Assembly (NCBI GenBank): GCA_022113835.1 | Contig: JAILWY010000027.1 | Location: 3,722,501-3,786,500, forward strand | DNA length: 64,000 nucleotides | Direction of reading: 5' to 3' | DNA from: Atopsyche davidsoni | Lineage: Eukaryota > Arthropoda > Insecta > Trichoptera > Hydrobiosidae | Shown: positions 23,850 through 35,800 of the stretch, in pieces | Layout of the letters: every line of letters begins with the position of its first letter | Position numbering within the stretch: position 1 is the first letter of the stretch | The notes under the pieces: model-generated | What the model saw: only the letters and a program-made list of their open reading frames with translations | Database searches by the model: none | Told to the model about the DNA's origin: nothing | Translations under genes and position numbers: made by a program

Positions 23850-24210
23850 TTTTCATTTGTGACGTAATTAAACCGTGATATTTTTAAGGTTTTATAACGC
23901 TTACTAACGTTGACTTTGATTTAGTGATTCCACGTTGTATGAGACGTTCCTTCGAGATTACAATAATCTGTGAGATAATGCTACATTATTATATGGCCTG
24001 GCTGGACCGGCGATGTCAGCAATACATTATAATATGACATGTGACGCAATGACGTGAACTATGTATATATTAATCAATGCGCAAATTGATGCGCTACTTG
24101 CTGTTAAAACGACAATGCGGTTTACGATTAATCGCAATATCAGCTGCAATTCAATACAGATACAAGATTTAACGACTTCACGTGAATCACTGTCGATTTT
24201 CTTGATATAA
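23850..24210. promoter_or_regulatory. Candidate cis-regulatory patch
   Basis: Contains GTGACGTAATTAAACC, several TAAT/ATTA cores, CAGCTG (E-box, 24142) and TTTACGATTAATCGC. Composition is more balanced than its flanks. No reading frame or repeat match explains it. Confidence 0.22.
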
Positions 24211-24621
24211 CATGCGAAACACCCTAAATTTTTCTTAGCATGTACTGTAATATTTTGTTGAAATATGATAAATTTTAGTTGTAAAAAAATCAGTTTCTTC
24301 TAAGTTTTACATATCAAAATGATTATTTTTATTGGCATTAGATTCAGATTTAATATATTGGAAAAAAAAGGTGTGATTTATCAAGTTGCGAAAACTGCTC
24401 TGGATGTTTTATTAAAATGAACATTTGAAATGCTAACTTTCGCTGAAAAAAATTAAAGTTTGAAATCCATTTTCTCAAAATACTCAATTTTATATTAAAA
24501 CTAGTTTTAAGAAAAAACTTCTGGAGCAGGTGTTGACTAGCTAAAAATTTAGTATTTTATTTTAGTTTAAGAAAAATAATGATTTTTTATTAATTTTGAG
24601 CATTTGTCAGTTTCATCATTA

Positions 24622-24672
24622 ATTTGTACACGAATCAATATAAACAAAATATAGATTCGAGTCGGTACAAAT
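24622..24672. repeat. Imperfect hairpin
   Basis: ATTTGTAC plus CGAATC on the left pair with GATTCG plus GTACAAAT on the right, with a small internal bulge and an AT-only loop. Single locus; role unknown. Confidence 0.4.
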
Positions 24673-24805
24673 ACTTTTGAAAGAAAAAAATACATCTAAT
24701 ATATACTTTCATATATTTTTTTTGTTGCAAAAAAATATTCATTTCATTTTTGACGTGCATTATCAAGATTTAGCAGTCGATAAGCATTGTTTGTAAGATA
24801 AGAAC

Positions 24806-25249
24806 GAGTCATTTAATTAATTTTATTGTCACTTTATTTTGCTATATCGAAAGTTGATTTTTTTACAGAGTATTGAAAAAACTATAAATTATATTGATCT
24901 ATTTTTTATTATTTAATTAACGTCCATTTTCAGGGTAAAATAAAATCTTGAAGATGTTGAAAAATGGGATAAAATGACGACTTTCAAAACCAAAGTTTGT
25001 TAAAGATTTTTTTTTTTTAATTTTCAAACTAGTCCCAACAGGAGGTTTTATAATTAATCTTTTAATTTCAATTGAAAAAAAGAGTCATAAATGTTTAGGA
25101 TTCTTGGAACAGGAACATCGCGAAACTCCAATCCCGAAACTTCAATCGGAAAAACACATATTTATCGTGTTAAAAGTAAATTATAACTTTCTGCATTTGA
25201 ATTTCTTAGATTGGTGCAGTCGGTACAAGCGAATTTGCTATCACGGCTC
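24806..25249 (-). mobile_element. TTAA-family MITE, 5'-truncated, B-to-A
   Basis: Begins inside the B arm (gtcatttaattaatt, 24808) and lacks the terminal B end. It runs through the family blocks (tcgaaagttgattttttt, the gggataaaatgacgac-like block, ggtgcagtcgg) and ends at TTAA (25250-25253). The A end is eroded to CGGCTC. Confidence 0.75.
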
Positions 25250-25379
25250 TTAAGCTGTTTAGTAATATTTTCTAAACTTTACTTTGAATTTTTTTATTCA
25301 ATTTCGTTGTATTGGCTTTAAAGTATTTCTCAGTGCTTTCATAAAATTTAGAGGTTGTATTTTTATCGCTTAAATCCAA

Positions 25380-25700
25380 TGACAGCGTCGCGAGTATGCA
25401 CTGCCCCCCCCGATACACGGAACTCAATAAAACTTCGCTGAAAACAAAAGAGTTAGGCGGGGGAAACAAAAGCTATCGAGGTCGCCTTCAGGTCCCCGGA
25501 TATTGAAAACAGCCAGCCTTTTGCTTTTTGCCGGCCGGCAGCCCCCGAGCACCGATCAGCCGACCAGTACACCGGCTCAGGAGTTCAGATGTGCGGGAAT
25601 GCGAGCAAATCCCGGGTTAAGCGGAATGAATAAAAACGACCGGGTCGGAATGTTTATACGGGGATATTTGGAGTTGAGTGGAAAATTTGCATTCAGGCCA
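25380..25700. promoter_or_regulatory. GC-rich patch
   Basis: Rich in CCCC/GGGG and CCGGCCGGC strings. A 146-codon plus frame (25503-25943, TTG start) begins here and continues into AT-rich, Cys/Phe/Ile-rich sequence. Its two halves differ in composition and no domain is seen, so I treat the frame as chance. The patch may be a CpG-type regulatory region. Confidence 0.2.
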
Positions 25701-26430
25701 GCTAATCGATCAGTAATAAAGCTATTTCATTTAACTAATCAAGAATTTTATATAATATGTTTACATAGACATACACCATTTGTTTCTAGTAACGTATATA
25801 ATACATTATTTTTACTCGATTACAACGTATACACGTCAAAAAATATCTGCTTGAATTATTGCTACATAATATCATGTTTCATATGTGTGTTTTTCATAAC
25901 AATCGGATCTATTTTTTTGTTTGTTTATCGTTCATATTTCTAAATAAAGAATAACAATACTTGATTTTTAAAGATACGTTAATAAAACATAAATACAAAG
26001 ATTTTCTAAGCTATAACATGTTATGATCAAGAAATTTAACCACTCGGAGACTTCTCTTACTTACTTCTGAGTTTACGAATAGCAAGTAAACTGGAGCTTG
26101 TGATGCACTTATATTCATACAATGTTACATTTTTATACTCCCACTACAAAAAAGGCGAAATCTTACAATATCATCCTTGAAACAATATGTTTAAATATAA
26201 GTATTTTATTAACCAGCGTCTTTTTTATAGATACACATAAGAGCTTATCGAATAATGCTGCTTTTAAATATCGCCATTGTCTTTTATTACCGAAGAATAA
26301 TTGCCCAAAGGAAACATTTAAAAGCATACAAAATACACATTCACATGATACAAAAGCGAGTGCCGTAAAAGTTTCCGAGTATTTCGCATCTTAAAGACGT
26401 TTGCATTCACTCAAAATGTTTATCCATTTG
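25701..26430. other. AT-rich spacer
   Basis: No gene called. A 90-codon plus frame at 26122-26394 has no recognisable motif. Confidence 0.45.
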
Positions 26431-26480
26431 TATATACGACTCTTTGCTATTTTCGGACATAGAGGCTAACGCGATCCAGT

Positions 26481-26609
26481 ATGGAGTTCGTTATAGTTTT
26501 GATTCTCTCGAATGTATTCTTTTGTATGGAAATGTGGAATGGACAGTTGAAAACAGAGATTGAATCTCGGATGGACTTTCCAATGTCTGAGTTTGTGACG
26601 GAAAAGTAA
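26481..26609 (+). CDS. Candidate small secreted peptide or first coding exon
   Basis: ATG at 26481 opens 42 codons. Residues 1-15 (MEFVIVLILSNVFFC) look like a signal peptide, followed by a polar stretch (TEIESRMDFPMSEF). The frame ends TEK-stop at 26609. The same place reads AAA|GTAATT, a plausible splice donor at 26607, so it may be a first exon. A TATATA lies about 50 bases upstream (26434). The antisense frame is also open (82 codons, 26447-26695), which weakens the call. No family is recognised. Confidence 0.25.
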   Translation: MEFVIVLILSNVFFCMEMWNGQLKTEIESRMDFPMSEFVTEK

Positions 26610-26699
26610 TTTGCCTCCATTCTATCCCAGCCATACTGACGAATTAAATGTAATGATGGAGTATATTTGTTATATTTGAGTTTTCTTTTAATCATATTT

Positions 26700-27059
26700 A
26701 TCCAGCAGTTATATTTTTCATCATATTTATTAGATATTTTATTTAAATGTAGTATCTAACGTATATGAAGAAATAACTGTACCAAACAACCTCGAGGTTT
26801 GATAAATCATACGGATGTTTACCAAAAACGAGGATTTTTATTTGAATCCGTTTTAGTTTATAGTATTTTATTTCTTACAAGTCTGTTTTTTATTATACCT
26901 TGCTTAAATTTGTTGCCACAGGCATGTGATATATTGTAATAATTTGGGCTGACATTTTTAATTTTGGTAAGTTTAAAAATCCTGATAGATTGTTGCTTTC
27001 GGTTTACGATAGCTTTCTCCTTCGCTGCAAATTTATGCAACTTTTCCTCAATGTTACGT
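26700..27059. other. AT-rich spacer
   Basis: Nothing recognised. A 60-codon minus frame at 26858 is lysine- and asparagine-rich and is probably chance. Confidence 0.5.
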
Positions 27060-27270
27060 TAGTTGTTTTAAGAGTGGTTCATAAAACTATGGCTTAAACA
27101 TCGCATCCGCAGTGACGTTGTTACATCACCGTGAGAGGTCGACTTTGGCAAGTTATTATTCCTCGTGTAACCAGTTTTCTACTGCAGTTGATGTCAGGAA
27201 GAGTCAGTTTTCATGGACCATAAAACGGTGATGACCGCTCTCCACAGCGTCTGAGAGTAATTACTATGGG
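27060..27270. promoter_or_regulatory. Candidate cis-regulatory patch
   Basis: Single-copy GC-richer sequence with GTGACGTTG, a posterior-Hox-like GACCATAAAACGG (27217) and TAATTAC. No frame. Low-confidence motif-based call. Confidence 0.2.
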
Positions 27271-28481
27271 GATGATATGGTATTCCAGATTATATTCTCC
27301 ATAAAAAAAATACTATTTTTAGAGTAAGGGTTTTGCAATTGGTTATTTTCAATCGTTTAAAATAACTAACTTAATCAAACCATACTTTTAATGTGTTTAA
27401 GTTGTAAGTGTTAAATTTCACTTGCTGTTATTACAAACTAAACAAAAATATAAATATCACTCGGTTTGTTCTATATTAAGTATATAATTTAAAATTATTG
27501 AAATTCAATAATTAATATAAAATATTTTATAAATAATTTTTTTTTTTTTATATTTAAAGATATATATTTTCCTTGAAATAATTACTGTGTACCAATATGA
27601 AAAATATTTAGTTTACAAACAACAAGCAAGTCAAACTTCCGCAAAAAGCCCTCGCGAGTGCGATAAGCTCCTCAAAGCTCCAACTATTCGAAAGTGTCAA
27701 AGCTTTACATCATTTGAATTTTGAAGGGACAAAGCAAATTGCTATGGGTATCAGAATAATTCCAAACAGTTCATCGGTATTTTGGACAGGTAAACTTTAG
27801 AAATAGACGGTATTAGTTCCAGGCCTTTCGGCACAGATGCGATGAATAAAAATAATATGTTGTGTATTTAATAATTCATCAAATAAATAAATATTTTTTA
27901 CAGAAGTTTTGGGGTTTCTTAGAAGACTTGGAAAGTGCAACGGGAGCATGAAAAATATCATTTAGAATATCTTCACAAAATATCAGGTCTATGGGTTAAG
28001 ATTTTGAGGAAGTTCAGTACAGATCCTAAATAATTCAGAAAGGAGTTGGAAAATCTCTCAGTAGAATTTTGTTTCAGCGAATTGTTGACTCTCAGTAACT
28101 ACACAGGCTCTGTAGCAAGATTTTGTGAAACCAAAGAGGAAAGCACTTGAAAACAGAATGACTTATAGGTAAACCTTATCAATATGTCAAACGAATTAAA
28201 TTATTAACAATATACTTTATGATCTTACGTTTTATGTTTACTTAAATATACTTTACAAATTACCTTATATAGTTGATTTTTATTAAAGTCATATAAATGT
28301 AACAGAAATATTTTAGCATTGAAAAGGAAAAATCAATGTCGTTTTCAGTTACCACAGGAATGATCATTTTATTTTTTTACGTAACTTACTAAAATATTAC
28401 ATCATTTACATATATCAAAACAAATTGAAAAAAATATTGTTCAACTGTGACTTAAAAACTATGGAAAATATATACACTAAC
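27271..28481. other. Spacer with one exon-like, non-coding stretch
   Basis: From 27904 (after tttttacag) to 28168 (before GTAAAC) the sequence is GC-richer and has acceptor and donor look-alikes, but every frame is interrupted. It could be a non-coding RNA exon or chance. The rest is AT-rich. Confidence 0.35.
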
Positions 28482-28624
28482 ATAACAAAGGGGTGATGTG
28501 AGCTCTTTTAATCAAAGCTCATAATACTTGACAGAGGGGTGGTGTCAAAGCAGTAAAATGTGAGCTTTTGAAATCAAAGCTCACAAAACATGATAGAGGG
28601 GTGATGTCAAGGGAGTAAAATATG
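28482..28624. repeat. 62-bp hairpin minisatellite, about 2.3 units
   Basis: Units contain TGTGAGCTTT...AAAGCTCACA (10-bp arms, 7-base loop) followed by acatgatagaggggtgatgtc. Unit starts are near 28499 and 28561. Related units recur at 32957-33057. Function unknown. Confidence 0.7.
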
Positions 28625-29729
28625 TGATCAGAAAAATATTTATTTCAAAACGCTTGAAAAAAGTTCAATGATAATTTTTTTAAAGAATAAAACTTCATTT
28701 ATATCTTAGTTAGGTATAATTAAATGTGAGATAAATTAGTATTTATTTAAAAAAATATATTTACCTCAGTAATTACTGGGTGCAAGTGAAAAGACGCGAT
28801 GTACTCTTTGTTAGTAAGCAAGAGGATATTCTCGGCTAACAGATGCTACTTTGGTCTAACACGACAATTTAAGTCACGCGTAATCTTCCGAAGAAGAGAA
28901 TGAGAATCAGAGTACAAATGCGTTGACAACATGAACACTGCGAAAAAAGTCCCAAACACCTTGGAATAAGAAGTTCTAATTAGCAGAAAAAAACCTTGTA
29001 AATATCAGCGACCTTTGGTAAAGAAGAATAAACACAAATATCAATTTTATAAACTGGAATTTTAAGTCAATGAAAGTTGGCAAAATAAGAAGATTTAGCT
29101 TAGAAATAAGGGCTTGGTGCACTACATAATTATATTAGAGATGGGTGCTCTACAGCGAGGGTGGATCTAAGATATAACAATATTAGAGCTGCTGTGCATT
29201 AAAATAAATGTGATGAACTGTAAAGTAGCAGTATATATTTTATACTTTGGTTTATCATCATAAATAAATATGCTTATTATTCCGATGAAAGAAAATTTTT
29301 CAACGCTTATATACACAAAAGTGGCTGAGTACTTATTTATGGGCTGTGCTAATTCCAAAAGGCAGAAGTTATTGAGTCTTGCGTGAAAATTTTATCACTA
29401 ACGGCTGGATAAACAAATTTGTTTAAGATTTAAGTCAGAACTCCTGAAATAGTTTTCAACTTGCTTATGTTAAAGGTGCTTTAAAACTAAAGATTTGTAG
29501 AAGCTTGTTATATGGGTATTCGAAAGTCACTCATGGAGAATATCTTCATTTGATTCAAAGAAAATATAAATCGATTTAAATAGTTGATGAGTATGAGTTA
29601 GTTCAAAACTCGAAAAAATTATTTGTTATTTTTTTGTTGAGAATGTTGTCTCATACAAAGAACAATACGTAAGTGTGATTATTTTTTTTTTGGGTAGAAA
29701 TCTGAAAATATATATTTGAGCATCATATA
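28625..29729. other. Spacer
   Basis: Moderately AT-rich with no recognised gene or repeat. A 63-codon minus frame at 29167 carries no motif. Confidence 0.5.
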
Positions 29730-30262
29730 CAGAGTATCCAAAGAGAGTATCGGGTATTTGTTAGTTCAGTAAAACGAAAATACTAGTAATCACGTATTTT
29801 TTTATTCTTGATTATAAAAATACAAAATGGAAAATTATTTCGAAAACATGATGTTATCGAAATGGTGTTCGTTACGCTGCTGGCAAATCTAATCTGGAAC
29901 GAAGATTGCTGATAACACTCTGACACATACCCCGAGATATTGCTGCCATTTCTGACTTGATGCTTTGTTTCAAGTTTGTTAGGTTCCTTGGATTATTCTC
30001 ATAAACCCTACTTGTAAGGTATCCTCATACGAAATTGTCAAGAGGGCTAAGGTCGGGACTTCTGGGAGGTTACCTCTACGTGAAATGACCTTATTAGGGA
30101 ATAATTCGATAACGGCTTTAATTGATTGATTGGATGTATTGCAAGGCAAGTCTTGTAGGAACCACGTGAAACTCACGTGCAACTCTGGGCCTAAAAATGT
30201 TCGCAGCATATCGCAATAACGGTCACTATTCACATTCACCCGATACTCTTTTTGGACACCTG
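29730..30262 (-). mobile_element. Non-autonomous mariner-like element (DD41D type), copy 2
   Basis: Inverted ends match copies 1 and 3: CAGAGTATCCAAAGAGAGTA on the plus strand and CAGGTGTCCAAAAAGAGTAT on the minus strand. TA precedes the left end; the right flank is TT. The internal 5' boundary is the same as in the other copies (TGAATGTGAATAGTGACCG). Length 533 bp. Confidence 0.85.
29860..30242 (-). pseudogene. Decayed C-terminal transposase, mariner superfamily
   Basis: Minus-strand frames read VNSDRYCDMLR, LGPELH, WFLQDLPCNTSNQS and KVISRRGN. After a frameshift they continue RSPDLSPLDNFV-stop-GYL, RVYENNPRNL and MAAISRGM. The Asp after WFLQ occupies the place of the second catalytic residue. 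Together with PLD this gives the 41-residue spacing (40 here, with one residue lost). Frameshifted and stopped; not functional. Confidence 0.75.
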
Positions 30263-30399
30263 TTTAAGTTTGCTGATTCGTTAACTATTGAAGAGAAGTA
30301 TTTTCTGTTTTTTTTTTTAATATGTCGTTTAAACATGGCGTTCAAACACGAAAAACGACATTGAGCTGTTTGATGAGTTATAAGAAGAAGCTTAAGCAT

Positions 30400-30680
30400 A
30401 TACGGGCGGGTCCCTCGCGTTCGTAAATCAACATGCCGGCTGGAGGCGCAGGGGAGCCGTGTTGTGATTGGTCGCCCGCTTATTCTTCGAGTTTGAAAAT
30501 GGAACGTGCCGGCGAGTAAACAACAGCATGTGCCACCACCTGGCCATTGTAAATAATACCCCTGCTAATAGACGCCTCTCACTTACGCGGAAAAAATATG
30601 AGGCGCGCCGGCGCGACGGGTGGCCACTGAAACCGAGCCCGGGCTATTTGTGTGCTTTACATAAACCTTCTTAAAAAACT
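30400..30680. promoter_or_regulatory. CpG-rich patch, candidate promoter
   Basis: The most GC-rich stretch of this part of the window: GCCGGCTGGAGGCGCAGG, an inverted CCAAT (ATTGG, 30467) and GGCGCGCC (30602). A 68-codon plus frame overlaps it without known motifs. A CCAAT box plus high CpG suggests a TATA-less promoter or enhancer, but no transcript is evident. Confidence 0.25.
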
Positions 30681-31423
30681 AACATACTTCCAAAGAAAAA
30701 AAAAAGCTCCTAAAGCAACCCTACCTACTTCAATTATCAATTATTCAATAATCACCATACCAAGTAAATCACAGAGTCTTGCACGGAATGCACAAAGAAA
30801 AAAAACTTCCTGATGGTGGGTAAATAAGCGTAAGGTCTTTTATTTTTGCCATATTTTTCGAATCAATGAATATGACATCCTACAGCTGATTCATTGAAAA
30901 AAAAGTAGCATGTGGCTGGAAATAAGGCTAAATTAGTTAGACTGGCTCAAGATAGTCATCGACCTTCAGTATGGAGAGGCACTAGTTGAAGAATACTAAG
31001 CAAGGGGATTTTGTATCATATAAGCGTTGTTAGAAAATTGATTGCAATGATGCTTAGATTATCTTTGTGACTAATTATTTAATTCTAAAATATTTTTCCT
31101 AAGAGAATGAATCCAATTATCACAGGTAGCTTTCGATGGTGCATGTTTGCTGTAGGCCTCCTCAAGCAATCGACGTGCTTCAGTTGCATTTTTAAGCTAT
31201 AGTTAAGTTAAAGCAGAAAAGCAAAGCTTCCTGCAAATGCTGTATTTTTCGCACAAAACTCGACATATTCATTGTTAGAAAAAAATATCATTGCGTTGTG
31301 ATATGTGTTGGTGTTATGACTGCTTATTATTGGCAGATGTCTAAGTTTTGAAATGTATGTCGACTACATGTGTCGCTGTGTACAATGTGTGAAACCTAAA
31401 AACTCAGTTGCGTACCTAGTATA
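30681..31423. other. Spacer
   Basis: No gene or repeat recognised. Short inverted TGATTCATTGAAAAA-type strings appear near 30890. Confidence 0.45.
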
Positions 31424-31665
31424 ACTTCTTCATCAAGTGCCTTTCCTCTGAGGAGGCTGGCGACCATTTCACTGAGCATATACTCATGCTGAGCCAGTGT
31501 TCGTGGTTTTCTAAAGGAAAAACAGTGTAGTAGGTTTCCGGATCCTTCTACATCGCAGTTTTATATTGAAAGGAAAAGTCTGCCTATTGCTGCTGCCCAA
31601 TAATATGATTATATAATCCTTTCCTTACAAAGCTCTGGCGCTAAGATCTGATAGATGTAGCTTGC
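31424..31665 (-). mobile_element. Dispersed repeat S, copy 1 (minus)
   Basis: Reverse complement of the central and 3' parts of the repeats at 45578 and 47012. Shared blocks in order include cttcatcaagtg, tcctctgaggaggctggcgacc, tcagcat, cgcagttttatattgaaa and gattatataatcctttcctta. No protein and no visible target duplication. It may be a SINE or a LINE fragment. Confidence 0.7.
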
Positions 31666-31739
31666 TGCAGAAGGAGTATCAGATCTAAAAGCTAGTATAA
31701 CTAGTAATAACAAATAGTCAGAGAAAAATCAAAAATATA

Positions 31740-31915
31740 TCACACACTCCACAAAGAGAGACCGCGTGATATCCGTCCCGAGCCGGGTGTTTTGTTCGGG
31801 TTAGGTTAGGTTAGGAGAGGAGTCATTGTCCCGCCTCTGATCTCGCAAGAGGGCCCCCGCCAGTAACACGCGCCCCCGGGACACGTGTTCGCCTACGTGT
31901 CGAGTGTGTAGCTGA
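31740..31915. other. GC-rich patch with interstitial TTAGG telomere-type repeats
   Basis: GG followed by three tandem TTAGG units at 31799-31815, inside a GC-rich island (GCGCCCCCGGGACACGTGT near 31871). TTAGG is the ancestral arthropod telomere unit. So short a run may be chance, a repair scar or an insertion relic. Confidence 0.45.
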
Positions 31916-32956
31916 ATATGCTAAACGACTTCATTTGCAGCTTGATTTAGTGATTACGCACTCCATTAACCTTTGAGTTTGCTAGTAGAGATATATTCGT
32001 CAAGTTAACATAAGGTACAGTGAAGAGTAGTTTAAGCTACCCTGCATTGTAAAAACGTATAATATGTCAATTAGTTTTTCATATACGATTACTGAGTTTA
32101 ACTTATATGACAAAAACAGCATGAAGCATATTTAAAGATTCAATACGTTTTAAATATATTTGTCCATCTTGAACATTACACGTTTTGTTAGGCTTTCACG
32201 TTTATCGATCAAATTAAACACACTTAACAACTTGATATTCAAAACTACTATTAAATCCTCAATTGTTGAAGTAGCGTTATATATATCATGCTTGCATTAC
32301 TTGCCTAGCCTAACAAGGTTTATCAATTAACAGAATGTTCTAACTCAGTATAAGAGTAAAATTACCTTACCGCGTGCTTAAAAATTAAAAAAACTGAATC
32401 CTAAACTGCAACTGCAATTGCCTTAGATCAGTTGTCTACTTGCATCCGACTTTCTACTCCCTATCCTTACAGAGAGATTATATATTCTGGTTCATAGACC
32501 GTTCAGATTATTTGACCTTGAAGATCTGGATTTATCCGAGGCAGTTTTAATCTCAGACCGTTGAGTTGCAATTTTTTTACTGACCGCAAATACCCAATAA
32601 AGAAAAATATAAAAAAAATTGCGATCTGTTATTTCTTGCCAGACTGATTTAAATTTTGATACAGACAATCAAGTTTTTGCAAGTTGAAATCAATTTTCTA
32701 GATTTTTTGCAATTCTCGCCAGCTAAGTGCTGAGGCATTTCCAATAACACCGTCTGTGTAGATTCGAAATTATTATAAGCGATCGCGTTTAACTCTGAAA
32801 TTATACATTCAATAATGTAAAGGTCCATAAATAATTTTCTGTTTTACATTCCATTATTTTTATTCATAAACTCTTTGAATATTTTCAACTTTTCTGTACA
32901 GTGTGATTATTGATAAAAAGTCGATTTCTTTCGGAGATTTTAAATAATAGTAAAAT
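31916..32956. other. Spacer
   Basis: No gene or repeat family recognised on either strand. Confidence 0.5.
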
Positions 32957-33057
32957 TGAAATCAAAGCTCAAAATTCATGGGAGAGAAGCGATGTCAAGG
33001 CAGTTAAATGTGAGCTTTTAAAATCAAAGCTCACAGTACATGACCGAAGTGTTGTGT
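32957..33057. repeat. 62-bp hairpin minisatellite, second locus, about 1.6 units
   Basis: Same unit as at 28482: the aaatcaaagctca core, then TGTGAGCTTTTAAAATCAAAGCTCACA, then acatgaccga. More diverged than the first locus. A 62-codon frame crosses it by chance. Confidence 0.65.
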
Positions 33058-34799
33058 TTAAAATCCATTTGTCAGTTAGAGCTTTATTTATTTATTAGAG
33101 AATTATTTGCTTACTTTATTTTGCAGATTTTTTTTTATTCTTTATTATAACTCTGATACAATTTGTTTTAAATATTTAAAAAGAACAAAAAACAGTATGA
33201 TTCAGTTAAAATATTAAATCTATTTTTGCTTAGACTCGTTATGTTAGCTGGTAGTATTAATTCTCATATAAATGCCTTAAACTTGCGTAGCGTTATATTG
33301 CGAACACCCTGTTCAACCAGCAGCCCTTAGCTTGATTTGAAATCACGTACCAAAATTATTACTTGCCGAGGTGAAGATAGATTCGATTTTATAAGAGAAA
33401 GAACGAGTTCGGTGATTTATACAGCTTAATCAGTCTTCAACCCTTAACAACCGCTCGCCAGGGAACCGAGCCTTGAGCTCGTGGACTGAAATACATTGTC
33501 TGGATCTGATATTATATATAATTTAATTTGAATAAAATATACATAAATATTTTCCCTTCAACTTATGATTTTGTGACCTTGGTTATAATAGCATTAAGAG
33601 CTTCACTCTTATTTCGATTTCATTAAATACAAGAGTAAATGCTGGCGTATAGTATAATGTTTATGTATCACGAACAATACAACTATATTATTCAGACAAT
33701 ACAGGTATATAGTTTTCAATATATACTCTAAAATAAATATAAAATATAATTGTTTTTGAAATAACAATGCATAGGTTTTAAATGTTTTTATCAAAAAACG
33801 TTGCAACCCTTGAAATGATTTTAGCAGCTTATTAATAAAGCTTATGTTTTCCACATTTCATTTTTAAATTTTATTTATATGAGTATAAAAACATTATATT
33901 CAATTATTATCAAATATAAATAAAGGTAAAACATATTTTACGCAACTCGCGTAATATTTAAAAACTATTTAATAGTTGCTGCTTTTTATCGTTTATTTAA
34001 ACTGTAATGAAAGTATTTTTTAACTATATTTTATATAAATACCATGAAAGGTTGATTACACAAAAATACCTTTTAATTACAAAGAGTTAAAACAACTTAA
34101 AACAAAACCATATTATCATAAGCAAGAAGCCAATTTGTATATAAAATATTCTGGATTGCTAATGAGACTTATACTCAAATTGAATATTTACTATTTCAAT
34201 ATAAATATTTGATTATATTGCTAGACATCTGTCTAGACTAAATAATTCTATGATCAATAGAATTGATGCTCGTTGAAATTATTAGTTGAAAAAAAACCTC
34301 TTCTAAATGCCACTGGATTAATCTTACGAATGTTTCAACTGCTTCGTTCTTAAAATACTGAGGTTTGGTCTCATTTTAAGAATCGAAAAACCGTATATTA
34401 TAGATAAGACAAACTTTAACACTTGACTCAAAATATATTACCTAATTATTGAAATAAATTTTGTGTGATTGAAAAAACTTTAAATTCATTTATTTGGTAA
34501 TGAAAAAAATATATTCACTTATTTCTTACTACACAGTTCTTATAAATATAGTGCGTGTGTGGTAATAATTAAATATTTTATAGTTTGTTCTCGTTTCAAC
34601 AACATTTTTTCAGGATTGGTTATATTCTTCTCTAGACGCTATTCAATGTTTTTTTTTTTTTTTTTGCGAAACCTGAAAAAATATTACAAAAATTTGCACC
34701 AAGCGATTGTTTGAAAATATTATTACATAGTCATTAAATAAAAAAGAATGTTTATGATAACGATTCATACTTGAATTGTCGGGAAAACCCATGAATTTA
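33058..34799. other. AT-rich spacer
   Basis: A GC-richer bit at 33300-33500 has no frame. A poly-T run lies near 34651. An 81-codon minus frame at 33609 is AT-biased and unrecognised. Confidence 0.5.
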
Positions 34800-34868
34800 T
34801 TTTTTACGACTTAGGATTTGAACCAAGACTCTCGCACTTTACCAATTGAGCTACAGTACCACCGTTAC
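34800..34868 (-). mobile_element. tRNA-like remnant (SINE head)
   Basis: On the minus strand an A-box-like TAGCTCAATTGGTA is followed too closely (about 16 bases) by a B-box-like TTGGTTCAAATCC. The anticodon arm is missing, so it cannot be a working tRNA gene. It is best read as a deleted tRNA gene copy or SINE 5' end. Confidence 0.5.
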
Positions 34869-35459
34869 CGATCCAAAATTTGTATTGAGGAAAAATTCTG
34901 ATTTATTCATATTATGTTTTAATTATTATTTCTGAAGTCGTAATAACCAAATATTGATTCTTGAAATAGATATTGAAAAGTATAATTAATAATCAAACAG
35001 TTTTTAGAATATTGCTTGTGGTCTTCTATATTCCAACGTTTTCACATAAAAAAGGCTTGATCCTTTTAAAATAATTATTAACGACTAGAGAATGATTTTT
35101 AATTTTAGATAAAATTTATGGTGAAATTATTGACCTATATTTTGATATTACAATCTGCATCACATCCTTACATTTTTTTTTGTAAATCATTCAATAAATT
35201 GATATATTTCTGTCATTGCCATTTGTAAGTGTATATGTTTTTAAATGGCGAAAGCACACAAAAAAAAACACCTTTTTGTGTCATGGACATTTTTTATTTA
35301 ATCTGATTCAATTCAAAATAAATCACGTAAAAAACATCGTAATAAAATAAAATAACATATTTGGTAATACAATCAACACATCAGCTTCCAAAAGTACACA
35401 TATAAATTGTTGACACATCGAACGCAAATATATCGAGAAAATATTTACCATAATCAGGA
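34869..35459. other. AT-rich spacer
   Basis: Nothing recognised. Confidence 0.5.
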
Positions 35460-35800
35460 TCTCGACAAAAAAATGTTTACTCTATGGAATCGACTTTGAA
35501 GGGATCTTGTTCATGGGAACAGGACGGGAAATCCACGGCTTTTCCTGACTTTTCCTCCAAGAGAGTGGAGTTTTCTTTGATGCAAAGGCAACAACTCGAG
35601 GAGTGTTCTCAAAGAAGGGATTGCTTTGGGACTTTGTGTGACTGAATCCGCCATGCTCGGTACCTGGTCTGGTGCAGTTTTATGTGTTTCAAAAGATACC
35701 GAGGTTTATTATGCGCCTTACTGAAACGATATCGAAGAGGTAAATTCAACCCAAAGCGATGTCAATCAGTTTGTGTTTGCAGCCGATAGAAATGTAGTTT
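35460..35800. promoter_or_regulatory. Candidate cis-regulatory patch
   Basis: Single-copy and of balanced composition, with GGTTTATTATGCGCC (Hox-like, 35703) and several GGAAAA/TTTTCC strings near 35530-35575. All frames are interrupted. A non-coding exon is an alternative. Confidence 0.2.

Noticed and set aside
25503..25943. Longest open frame (146 codons, plus)
   Set aside because: TTG start, first half GC-rich and second half AT-rich with Phe/Ile/Cys bias, no domain, no splice or promoter context. It looks like a chance frame across a composition boundary.
34800..34868. tRNA gene on the minus strand
   Set aside because: Boxes A and B are too close and the anticodon arm is missing; treated as a SINE or tRNA relic.
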